From: Chloroflexota bacterium
Lineage (GTDB): Bacteria; Chloroflexota; Ktedonobacteria; Ktedonobacterales; Ktedonobacteraceae
Direction: 5' to 3'
Assembly: GCA_902810755.1 (NCBI GenBank)
Contig: CADDYT010000038.1
Span: forward strand, 1 to 47,492
Length of the DNA: 47,492 bases
Under the pieces are notes generated by a model. The model had not been told where the DNA came from. It saw only the letters and a list, made by a program, of their open reading frames with translations, and did not search any database. The translations under genes and the position numbers were made by a program. Shown one piece after another: positions 25,213 to 32,561 of the stretch; positions within the stretch are counted from its first letter, which is position 1, and every line of letters starts with the position of its first letter.

Positions 25213-25237
25213 TCTAATCATAATACGGTATAGTTGT

Positions 25238-25996
25238 ATGACAAAAGCAGGCGCTATGGCGAAAACGTTTCCTTCACTTCAGCGACAGAATCTGACCGAA
25301 CAGGTTGTTCGAGAGATTGGTCTGAGTATTATGCGCAAAGAGTTCAAACCGGGAGATGCCCTGTTGAGTGAGCCTGAATTAAGCCTCCAGTTTCAAGTCA
25401 GCCGACCTGTCCTGCGGGAAGCATTGAAGGTACTCGGCGCAAAAGGACTCATCGAATCGCGCCCGAAAACAGGTACGCGGGTGCGGCCACGCGCCGACTG
25501 GAATCTGCTCGACCCCGAAGTGATTTCCTGGCAGCACGAGGTCGGGTTCGATACCTCGTTCTTGCAGGCGATCTGCGAGGTTCGCCTTATGTTCGAGCCA
25601 ATGACTGCCGGGCTGGCGGCAGTACGCGCGACCGCCGGGGAAGTGGCAAGAATTGAGGAGTGTTGCCAGCTTCTGCAGGAGACCGTTGATTCAAGCGAAC
25701 GCTATATTCCTGCCGACCTCCAGTTTCACACCGCGATTTGCGCGGCTGCTCATAATGAATTGCTGCAAAAGATCATCACGACACTCGAACCGCCTCTGCG
25801 TGCCAGCCGCGTCATTACCTCGCAGCTCCCAGGGGCGAACGAGGACGCCATGCCTTTCCACTGGGCCATCACCAGGTCGATTCGCAGCCGTGATGAACAG
25901 GCAGCGGAAGTGGCTATGCGAAAATTGATTACTCTGACAACCAAGGACATCCAGCGTGCGCTGGATGCAGAACGCAAAGGAAAGGAGGGAGCGTAA
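25238..25996 (+). CDS. FadR-subfamily GntR transcriptional regulator
   Basis: The 252-residue repressor-type regulator has an N-terminal winged helix-turn-helix (about residues 20-85; GDALLSEPELSLQFQVSRPVLREALKVLGAKGLIESRPKTG is in two adjoining blocks) and a C-terminal FCD ligand domain (about 105-240). Metal-binding histidines of FCD domains are visible (DLQFHTAICAAAHN and, later, FHWAI). FCD regulators usually sense sugar acids or other carboxylates. It leads a set of transport and catabolic genes in the same direction, which it probably controls. A second ATG at 25256 is an alternative start with a better-placed purine tract. Confidence 0.9.
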   Translation: MTKAGAMAKTFPSLQRQNLTEQVVREIGLSIMRKEFKPGDALLSEPELSLQFQVSRPVLREALKVLGAKGLIESRPKTGTRVRPRADWNLLDPEVISWQHEVGFDTSFLQAICEVRLMFEPMTAGLAAVRATAGEVARIEECCQLLQETVDSSERYIPADLQFHTAICAAAHNELLQKIITTLEPPLRASRVITSQLPGANEDAMPFHWAITRSIRSRDEQAAEVAMRKLITLTTKDIQRALDAERKGKEGA

Positions 25997-26078
25997 CAGG
26001 TAAGAGAGCATCGTTGTCAACCTCTAGCTGGTTTCCCTGGTTTTTTAAGGAAGGCTTTTGCAATTGGAGGGACTCCTC

Positions 26079-27176
26079 ATGAAAGAAAGTCGTATTTCAT
26101 CGACCCGACCGGGGGTGCGCCTGGGACGGCGCGACCTGCTCCGGGGCGCCGCAACAGGTGCCGCCGGCCTTTCCTTAACATCGCTGCTGGCTGCCTGCGG
26201 GGGTAGCAGCAGCCCGACCTCCCAACAGGGACAGGGGGAAGGCAGTTTCCCCAGCCACCCGCAGTGGAACTTCGTCTTTGTCAACCATGTCACGACCAAC
26301 CCGTTCTTCGTCCCCACACAGTATGGTATTCAGGATGCCTGCTCCCTGCTGGGCTGCAAATACCAGTGGACCGGCTCGCAGACCAGCAACGTAACCGAGA
26401 TGGTCGACGCATTTAACGCCGCCATCGCCGCCAAAGCTGATGGTATCGCCGTCGCGATCATCGACCCCACAGCCTTCGACGCTCCCGTGCAGGCGGCGTT
26501 GCAGGCTGGCATTCCCGTTGTTGCCTACAACGCCGACGCTCCTGCTGGCAGTAAGAATGCCCGCATGGCCTATATCGGGCAGGACCTCTTCCAGTCCGGG
26601 GTTCAGATGGGGCAGCGCATCGTCCAGCTTGTCGGTAGCGGGGATGTCGTGGGCTTCATTGCGACGCCGGGGTCGCTGAACATTCAGCCGCGTATCGATG
26701 GCGCGAAGCAGGCGATCAAGGCTTCGGGCGCGCCCATCAACTTTGTGGAGGTTGCTACCGGCGCCACAGTGGACGAGGAACTCTCGCGCATCGAGGCGTA
26801 CTATCTGGGCCACCAGAACCTGAAAGGGATGTTCGCAGTCGATGCTGGCAGCACACAGGGCGTCAGCCAGATCATGGAGAAGTACAACCTGGCCTCCAAA
26901 GGGGTGCATGCCGGTGGCTATGACCTGCTGCCCAAGACGCTGCAGGAGATCAATGCCGGGAATCTCGACTTTACCATCGACCAGCAGCCGTATCTCCAGG
27001 GCTTCTATCCTGTGGTCCAGCTTTTCCTCTACAAGCTGTCGGGCGGTCTCATGCAGCCATCGGATACGGACACGGGGTTGCTCTTCGTCACCAAAAACAA
27101 CGTCGGCCCCTACCTGAGTACCCAGACGCGCTTCGAGGGAAGCTCCAGCAAGGAACAGGTGGTAACGCATCCATAG
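26079..27176 (+). CDS. Sugar ABC transporter substrate-binding lipoprotein (RbsB-like)
   Basis: This 365-residue binding protein belongs to the ribose/galactose type (peripla_BP_4 group). The N terminus has a twin-arginine motif GRRDLLRG (R17, R18), a hydrophobic stretch and a lipobox LLAAC with C40 as the lipid-anchored residue. The protein thus appears to be a Tat-exported lipoprotein. The mature part has two Rossmann-like lobes, for example NAAIAAKADGIAVAIID and VGFIATPGS. GGAGGG lies 8 bases before the ATG at 26079; a TTG 21 bases upstream is less likely. The ligand is unknown; the downstream enzymes suggest a sugar or sugar acid. Confidence 0.9.
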   Translation: MKESRISSTRPGVRLGRRDLLRGAATGAAGLSLTSLLAACGGSSSPTSQQGQGEGSFPSHPQWNFVFVNHVTTNPFFVPTQYGIQDACSLLGCKYQWTGSQTSNVTEMVDAFNAAIAAKADGIAVAIIDPTAFDAPVQAALQAGIPVVAYNADAPAGSKNARMAYIGQDLFQSGVQMGQRIVQLVGSGDVVGFIATPGSLNIQPRIDGAKQAIKASGAPINFVEVATGATVDEELSRIEAYYLGHQNLKGMFAVDAGSTQGVSQIMEKYNLASKGVHAGGYDLLPKTLQEINAGNLDFTIDQQPYLQGFYPVVQLFLYKLSGGLMQPSDTDTGLLFVTKNNVGPYLSTQTRFEGSSSKEQVVTHP

Positions 27177-27205
27177 CCGGCCACCGAAAGTGTAGCCAGC
27201 CATGT

Positions 27206-27270
27206 CATGCTGAGAGCAGCGAAGCATCCACCCGGAGCCGCTCCTGTCATGCTTCGCTGCTCTCAGCATG
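27206..27270. repeat. Family B palindromic element between binding protein and permease genes
   Basis: Perfect 22-base arms 27206-27227 and 27249-27270 around a 21-base spacer. Hairpins at this place in ABC operons often protect the binding-protein message and lower read-through to the permease. Here a dispersed repeat appears to provide it. Confidence 0.85.
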
Positions 27271-27403
27271 GCAGGAGCGAAGAGGCACGCTTCATACTAT
27301 GCGCGAGGGAGATAGCCAGGAAAATGTGCTATATTTTATGGCAGAATGATGAGATAGCCCCCGGTCGTGGGAAGAAACAATGTACAATGTAAGGAGTAGC
27401 CGT

Positions 27404-28435
27404 ATGGTCAAGAAGGTTCTTCCCGAGACGACCACGCAAGAGGCGGAGGCACAGCCCGTAAAGGAGAGACCGGGCTTCTGGTCAACGCTGGTGCGCACCT
27501 TGCTGAGGCAGCGTGAGGCAAGCATTACGGTGGTTGCCATCCTGTTGATCATCTATTTCCAGCTCTCCAACCAGGCTTTCCTTTCGCTGGCAAACATCAG
27601 AACGCTCTCCCAGTTTGTCGCGGCGGCTGCGATTATCGCAGCCGGTGAGGTCATGTTGCTAATCTGCGGCGAAATCGACCTCTCAGTCGGCCAGATTTTC
27701 GCGCTGGCCCCCTTTATTATGTACTTTGCCTATCAGGCAGGGCTGCCGCTCATAGTGGGCATTGTGCTGGGCCTGCTTGCGAGCCTGGCGGTCGGTCTGG
27801 TCAATGGCCTTATCACCGTATTACTCAAAGTTCCTTCTCTGATTACCACCCTGGGAACCCTCTTCCTGTTAAGCGGAATCACCCTCACCACTTCTCAGGG
27901 GTTTCCTGTCCTCACCCCCTCTGCCGGATGGCTGAACGAGGTGCTTGGACACAGCCCGTATGCGGAAATCCTCTGGGCCATCGCTATCATGGTCATCATG
28001 CAGATCGTCCTTTCTCGCACACGCTGGGGGCTACATACGATAGCGACGGGCGGCAATTTGCTGGGGGCCAGCGAGGCCGGGGTGAACGTCAACAGGATAA
28101 AGATCGGCAACTTCATGCTGGCCAGCCTGTTTGGCGGCTTTGCCGGCATCCTGGAGTGCTTCCGCATCACCTCTATCGACCCGCTGGCAGGCGGGACCGA
28201 TATCATGTTCCTGGCAGTGGCCGGGGCGGTCATCGGCGGAACCGCGCTTTCCGGCGGATTAGGCACGATTGTGGGCGCCTTCCTGGGAACGCTGGTTCTC
28301 TCTATCCTCAGAGATGGCTTCACCTTGCTGGGGGTGAGCGAATTCACCTTCGACTTGATCCTCGGCGCCGCCATCCTGATCGCTATGATCCTCAACGTTC
28401 GTCTCCGGCTATGGCGAGAGGCAGGTCGAGAATGA
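27404..28435 (+). CDS. Sugar ABC transporter permease (RbsC-like)
   Basis: The 343-residue membrane protein belongs to the branched BPD_transp_2 family (RbsC/XylH type) with eight to ten hydrophobic helices. Typical blocks are AAAIIAAGEVMLLICGEIDLSVGQIFAL, GLVNGLITVLLKVPSLITTLGT and AVAGAVIGGTALSGGLGTIVGAFLG, each shorter than a full helix pair. The ATG at 27404 is chosen because AAGGAG lies 7 bases upstream; an ATG at 27380 lacks one. The last codon overlaps the ATPase start (ATGA). Confidence 0.92.
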   Translation: MVKKVLPETTTQEAEAQPVKERPGFWSTLVRTLLRQREASITVVAILLIIYFQLSNQAFLSLANIRTLSQFVAAAAIIAAGEVMLLICGEIDLSVGQIFALAPFIMYFAYQAGLPLIVGIVLGLLASLAVGLVNGLITVLLKVPSLITTLGTLFLLSGITLTTSQGFPVLTPSAGWLNEVLGHSPYAEILWAIAIMVIMQIVLSRTRWGLHTIATGGNLLGASEAGVNVNRIKIGNFMLASLFGGFAGILECFRITSIDPLAGGTDIMFLAVAGAVIGGTALSGGLGTIVGAFLGTLVLSILRDGFTLLGVSEFTFDLILGAAILIAMILNVRLRLWREAGRE

Positions 28436-29214
28436 CAGAATCAACGCTTCCCGATGTCATACGGACACAGAGTCTGGTCAAACGCTACGGCGCAGTCACC
28501 GCCCTGCGGGATGTGAGCATGCATTTGAGGAAAGGGGAGGTACTGGGCCTCATCGGCGACAATGGAGCCGGCAAGTCAACCCTGATCAAGATTCTGACCG
28601 GCTTCATCCAACCAACTGCCGGTGAAATCTTCGTCAACGGCCAGGAGGTCAAACTGCGCTCTGTGACGCATGCTCGCTCACTGGGCATCGAGACGGTCTA
28701 CCAGGATCTGGCCCTCGTCAACGAACTCAGCGTGTACCACAACATGTTCCTCAAACGGGAATTGCTACACAAACCCTCCCCCCTGCTCAATAACCGGGCC
28801 ATGCGCGAGCAGGCCCGGAATCACCTTGAGAGGATGGGGGTCAATATCCCTTCAGTCGATACAGAAGTCGCCCGGCTCTCCGGGGGCCAGCGCCAGGCTA
28901 TCGCCATTGCGCGCGCCGTCTACTCGGAAGCGAGAATCCTCCTGCTGGACGAGCCGCTGGCAGCGATGGGAGCGAAGGAAGGAGCATTGATCCTCGATCT
29001 CATCCGCAATCTGAAAGCGATGGGTGAAGTATCCATCATCATGATTGCGCATAACTACGCTCAGGTGCTGGAAATTTGCGACCGCGTAAACCTGCTCCAG
29101 CACGGCGTCATTGCCCTGGACAAGGAGGCGACCGAGACATCGATGGATGAGTTGACCGAACTGGTAATGCGCGAGTATCGCACCGGGGCAACTCAGGCAA
29201 AGCGAGGGCAATGA
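28432..29214 (+). CDS. Sugar ABC transporter ATP-binding protein (single domain)
   Basis: The 260-residue ATPase has Walker A GDNGAGKST, the Q-loop, signature LSGGQRQAIAIARAV and Walker B ILLLDEPLAAMG with a following His (MIAHNYAQ). RbsA and XylG are usually two fused ATPase domains; this one has a single domain and is closer to the FrcA type, so it would act as a dimer. The ATG at 28432 overlaps the permease stop (ATGA). A longer upstream extension of the frame only shadows the permease gene. Confidence 0.92.
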   Translation: MTESTLPDVIRTQSLVKRYGAVTALRDVSMHLRKGEVLGLIGDNGAGKSTLIKILTGFIQPTAGEIFVNGQEVKLRSVTHARSLGIETVYQDLALVNELSVYHNMFLKRELLHKPSPLLNNRAMREQARNHLERMGVNIPSVDTEVARLSGGQRQAIAIARAVYSEARILLLDEPLAAMGAKEGALILDLIRNLKAMGEVSIIMIAHNYAQVLEICDRVNLLQHGVIALDKEATETSMDELTELVMREYRTGATQAKRGQ

Positions 29215-29247
29215 TGATAGTGGATTTCCTGTGAGGTATGTAGAGCG

Positions 29248-30300
29248 ATGAGAGCTATCCTGCTCAAAAGACCTGGCGAATCTGTGCTGGCAGAGCTTGA
29301 GAAGCCGACGATCGGGCCAGAGGATGTGTTGATTCGCTCCCGTGCCGTCGGTATCTGCGGCAGCGATGTAGAACTCTACCGGGGCATCCGGCCAGAAGGC
29401 TACTATCGTTACCCGGTTGTTCCCGGCCACGAGTGGGCCGGGGAAGTGGTTGCCGTTGGCGAGCGCGTGCAGGCTATCGCGCCGGGTGAGAGGGTAGTAG
29501 CGGAAGGCTTTTTCTTCTGCGGCACCTGTCGCAATTGCCGCATGGGGCTGACTAACCTGTGTGAGGCCGGTTATGAAGAGACCGGTTTTACACGCACAGG
29601 AGGGCTGGCGGAATATGTCGCCGTCCCTGCCCGACTGGTGCATCGCCTTCCTGCGGGCGCCTCACTGGAGGAGGCCGCTCTGCTGGAGCCGACGGCGGTG
29701 GTGGCGCATGCCTTTCTGAGGGCGCGGCCCCAGGCAGGCGAGAGCGTCGTTGTGCTGGGAGATGGCACGATTGGCCTGCTGGCCGTACAACTGGCGCGCT
29801 TATTCAGCCCCGCCCTGCTCGTCCTCATTGGCTCGCGCTCTGAACGGCTGGCGCTGGGCCGTCAACTGGGAGCAACGCATACGCTCAATGCCAGGGAGAA
29901 CGATCCTGAGCCGCTGATACGTTCGTTGACGGGGGGACAGGGAGCCGATCTGGTATTTGAAGGAGGCAACCGCCCGGAGGGAGTCGAACAGGCGCTGAGG
30001 CTGGCGCGCCGGGGCGGCACGCTGGTGCTGGAAGGCATTGCCGGTTCCGGCGCCCATCTCAGCATAGAGAGCGATATTTTTGTCCTCAAACACCTGGCCG
30101 TGCTGGGCATCTTCGGAGCCTCCTCTTCCGCCTGGACCTACGCCGTGCAGGTTTTCCGCGTCGGCTTCCTGAACTTAGCTCCGCTCATCACGCATCGCTT
30201 TGCGCTGGATGAGTACCAGGCCGCACTGGATACAGTAATCAGCCGTCAGGCGAAGACGCTGAAGGTGCTAATCGTCCACAACAGAGACCAGACCGGGTGA
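29248..30300 (+). CDS. Zinc-dependent medium-chain dehydrogenase
   Basis: The 350-residue dehydrogenase is of the sorbitol/threonine dehydrogenase type. Catalytic zinc ligands are C37 (GICGSD), H61 and E62 (PGHEW); the structural zinc site is C91, C94, C97 and C105 (CGTCRNCRMGLTNLC). A Rossmann domain follows (VVVLGDGTIGLLAVQLA). These enzymes oxidise a polyol or sugar hydroxyl with NAD(P). Placement between the transporter and the dehydratase suggests it acts on the imported compound. It ends in GTGA, overlapping a possible start of the next frame. Confidence 0.9.
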   Translation: MRAILLKRPGESVLAELEKPTIGPEDVLIRSRAVGICGSDVELYRGIRPEGYYRYPVVPGHEWAGEVVAVGERVQAIAPGERVVAEGFFFCGTCRNCRMGLTNLCEAGYEETGFTRTGGLAEYVAVPARLVHRLPAGASLEEAALLEPTAVVAHAFLRARPQAGESVVVLGDGTIGLLAVQLARLFSPALLVLIGSRSERLALGRQLGATHTLNARENDPEPLIRSLTGGQGADLVFEGGNRPEGVEQALRLARRGGTLVLEGIAGSGAHLSIESDIFVLKHLAVLGIFGASSSAWTYAVQVFRVGFLNLAPLITHRFALDEYQAALDTVISRQAKTLKVLIVHNRDQTG

Positions 30301-30326
30301 CGTATATGAAAGGAGACCGGTATTCA

Positions 30327-31325
30327 ATGGAAGCAACACGGCATTTCCTTGCAGGCATGGGGCTGCCTCCCGGCGACCTGCATGACCTGCCGACCAGCCC
30401 GAAACGTTTCCCTGACGGAGCGCAGTACCGCGTCGAGATTCCCAGCACAGAAGGGCCAGACGCGCTGGCAGCAATTATCGAGGAGGCAGATCGCTACCAC
30501 ATCACTATCCACCGCGTCTCACAGGGCAGTGGCGTGCTGTTACTCACGGATGACGAGATTCGGGAGATGGCGCGTCTGGCGCAGGCGCGGGGAATGGAGA
30601 TCAGCCTCTTTGCCCGCCCTCACGCCGGCTGGGATACCGGCGCGATGGCGGTATCCGCCGCCGGCAAGACCGTTGGCCCGCGCCTGCGCGGGCAGGATCA
30701 ACTCGTCTACTGCCTGGAAGATGTACAGCGCGCGGCGGCGCTGGGGGTGCGCAGCGTTCTGCTGGCCGATGAGGGGGCGATCTGGGTAGCAGGGGAGATG
30801 CGCCGGGCCGGAGCGTTGCCTGGAGACATGCAATTCAAAATAAGCGTCATGATGGCTTCCGCCAACCCGGCTTCCATTCGCCTGATGGAGCGGCTGGGCG
30901 CGAATACCTTCAATATTCCCACCGATCTCACGCTGGCACAGATCGCCGCCATTCGCCAGGCGGTAGACATTCCCCTGGACATCTACGTGGAGGTGCCGGA
31001 CAACCTGGGCGGCTTTGTCCGCCTCTACGAAATCCCTGAACTGGTGCGCATCGCCTCCCCCGTCTACCTCAAGTTTGGCCTGCGCAATGCGCCTGATATC
31101 TACCCCGTCGGTAAGCATATTGAGGGCGTGTCCGTGGCCTTGAGCCGCGAGCGGGTGCGCCGGGCGAAAATCGGGCTTGACCTGCTGGCACGTTACTACC
31201 CGGACGCCGTATCCTCACCGCCTGGGGCCGCCGGACTGGCAATTCCCGTGACGGAAACGGAACAGGCAGGCATAGCCGCGAAAGACGTGCCGGAAAATTC
31301 ACAGACGGAGATCGGAGCAGTATGA
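30327..31325 (+). CDS. U32-peptidase-like TIM-barrel protein, probable sugar catabolism
   Basis: The 332-residue protein looks like a TIM barrel related to the U32 peptidase group. Blocks such as VRSVLLADEG, SVMMASANPASIRLMERLGANTFNIPTDL and VPLDIYVE-like IPLDIYVEVP fit alternating strands and helices. I see no protease motif, and the gene lies in a sugar catabolic operon, so a role as a lyase, isomerase or aldolase is more likely than proteolysis. AAAGGAG lies about 11 bases before the ATG at 30327; GTG at 30297 is an alternative. It overlaps the dehydratase start (ATGA). Exact function unknown. Confidence 0.6.
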   Translation: MEATRHFLAGMGLPPGDLHDLPTSPKRFPDGAQYRVEIPSTEGPDALAAIIEEADRYHITIHRVSQGSGVLLLTDDEIREMARLAQARGMEISLFARPHAGWDTGAMAVSAAGKTVGPRLRGQDQLVYCLEDVQRAAALGVRSVLLADEGAIWVAGEMRRAGALPGDMQFKISVMMASANPASIRLMERLGANTFNIPTDLTLAQIAAIRQAVDIPLDIYVEVPDNLGGFVRLYEIPELVRIASPVYLKFGLRNAPDIYPVGKHIEGVSVALSRERVRRAKIGLDLLARYYPDAVSSPPGAAGLAIPVTETEQAGIAAKDVPENSQTEIGAV

Positions 31326-32491
31326 AGATTGTCGATGTCAAAAGTACGGTCATGGGAACCGCGTGGCGCAATTTGACCTTCGTGCGCGTCATCACCGACG
31401 ATGGATTGGAAGGCGTGGGCGAGGTACGCATGCTCAATCATACCGATGCGTTGCGCGGCTACCTGGCGGAGGCCGTACCCAACCACATCCTGGGGCATGA
31501 TCCTACCAACATCGAGGACCTGGTGCGCCGGATGTACCTGAACGACTACGCGCGCGCCGGCGAGATTACCATGTCTGCCATCGCGACGATAGAAATTGCC
31601 TGCTGGGATATCATCGGTCAGGCGCTTGGGCAACCGGTCTATAAGTTGCTGGGCGGCGCGGTACGCGACAGAATCAAGGCATACGCCAATGGCTGGTACA
31701 CCGTCGAACGAACCGCGCAAGAATTTCATGACGCGGCCAGGCGTGTCCTTGCAAAAGGCTACCGCGCCCTCAAATTCGATCCCTTCGGCGCTGGCTTCTA
31801 TGAACTCGACCGCCGTGAGAAGCGGCGGGCGATCGAACTGGTCGAGGCGGTACGTGACGCCGTTGGCCCCGACGTGGAGATGCTGATTGAGATGCACGGT
31901 CGCTTCAACCCGGCAACCGCCATAGAAATAGCGCGCGCGCTTGAGCCGTTCAACCCCTCCTGGGTCGAAGAGCCGGTGCCGCCGGAGAACCTGGCGGCTC
32001 TCAAGAAGGCATCGGAGAAAATCGCCCTTCCGGTCGCGAGCGGGGAGCGCATCCACACGCGCTACGACTACCGCCAGCTTTTCGAGCTACAGGCAGCCGA
32101 CATCATCCAGCCCGACATCACTCATTTCGGCGGCCTGCTCGAAACGAAGAAGCTCGCCGCCTGGGCTGACACGTACTATATCCTGGTCGCGCCGCACAAC
32201 GTGGGAGGGCCGGTTTCGACGGCGGCGGCCCTGCACTTCGCGGCCTCCACGCCTAATTTTAAGATTCAGGAACACTTCAACGACTTTGCCGAGGACTGGG
32301 TGAAAGCCGCCGCGCCCGGAAACCCGGAGGTAGTGGACGGATACTTTGCGCTACCGCAGGGGCCGGGACTTGGCGTAAAACTGAATGAAGACGTTATCCG
32401 GGAGCATCCCCAGCAGCGTATTTTCTTCAACCTCTTTGCCGAGAACTGGCACCTGCGCCAGGCGGTGCGCTCACCCTCTACCAATCCATAA
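31322..32491 (+). CDS. Enolase-superfamily sugar-acid dehydratase
   Basis: The 389-residue protein belongs to the mandelate racemase/muconate lactonizing group. Visible residues are K151-x-D153 (ALKFDPFG), metal ligands E190, E216 and E242 (IEMHGRF, WVEEPVP, ASGERIH), H192 in the HGR motif as in galactonate dehydratase, and a His292-Asp265 dyad (APHNVGGP, QPDITHFGG) with E317. This pattern suits dehydration of an aldonic acid to a 2-keto-3-deoxy acid. The exact sugar acid is not readable. It is the last gene of the operon and is followed by a 22-bp hairpin. Confidence 0.88.
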   Translation: MKIVDVKSTVMGTAWRNLTFVRVITDDGLEGVGEVRMLNHTDALRGYLAEAVPNHILGHDPTNIEDLVRRMYLNDYARAGEITMSAIATIEIACWDIIGQALGQPVYKLLGGAVRDRIKAYANGWYTVERTAQEFHDAARRVLAKGYRALKFDPFGAGFYELDRREKRRAIELVEAVRDAVGPDVEMLIEMHGRFNPATAIEIARALEPFNPSWVEEPVPPENLAALKKASEKIALPVASGERIHTRYDYRQLFELQAADIIQPDITHFGGLLETKKLAAWADTYYILVAPHNVGGPVSTAAALHFAASTPNFKIQEHFNDFAEDWVKAAAPGNPEVVDGYFALPQGPGLGVKLNEDVIREHPQQRIFFNLFAENWHLRQAVRSPSTNP

Positions 32492-32492
32492 T

Positions 32493-32543
32493 ACATGGAA
32501 GAGCGGCAACTGGCCTGAAAAGCCAGTTGCCGCTCTTCCATGT
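32493..32543. terminator. Bidirectional terminator hairpin, sugar operon and mutS2
   Basis: Perfect 22-base arms 32493-32514 and 32522-32543 with a 7-base loop, between the convergent dehydratase and mutS2 genes. No long T run follows. Confidence 0.8.
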
Positions 32544-32561
32544 CGCCGCTCAGTGGAGAGA

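Noticed and set aside
27928..28431. N-terminal extension of the ABC ATPase
   Set aside because: It is the permease gene read in another frame; ATG at 28432 overlaps the permease stop and precedes the family start.
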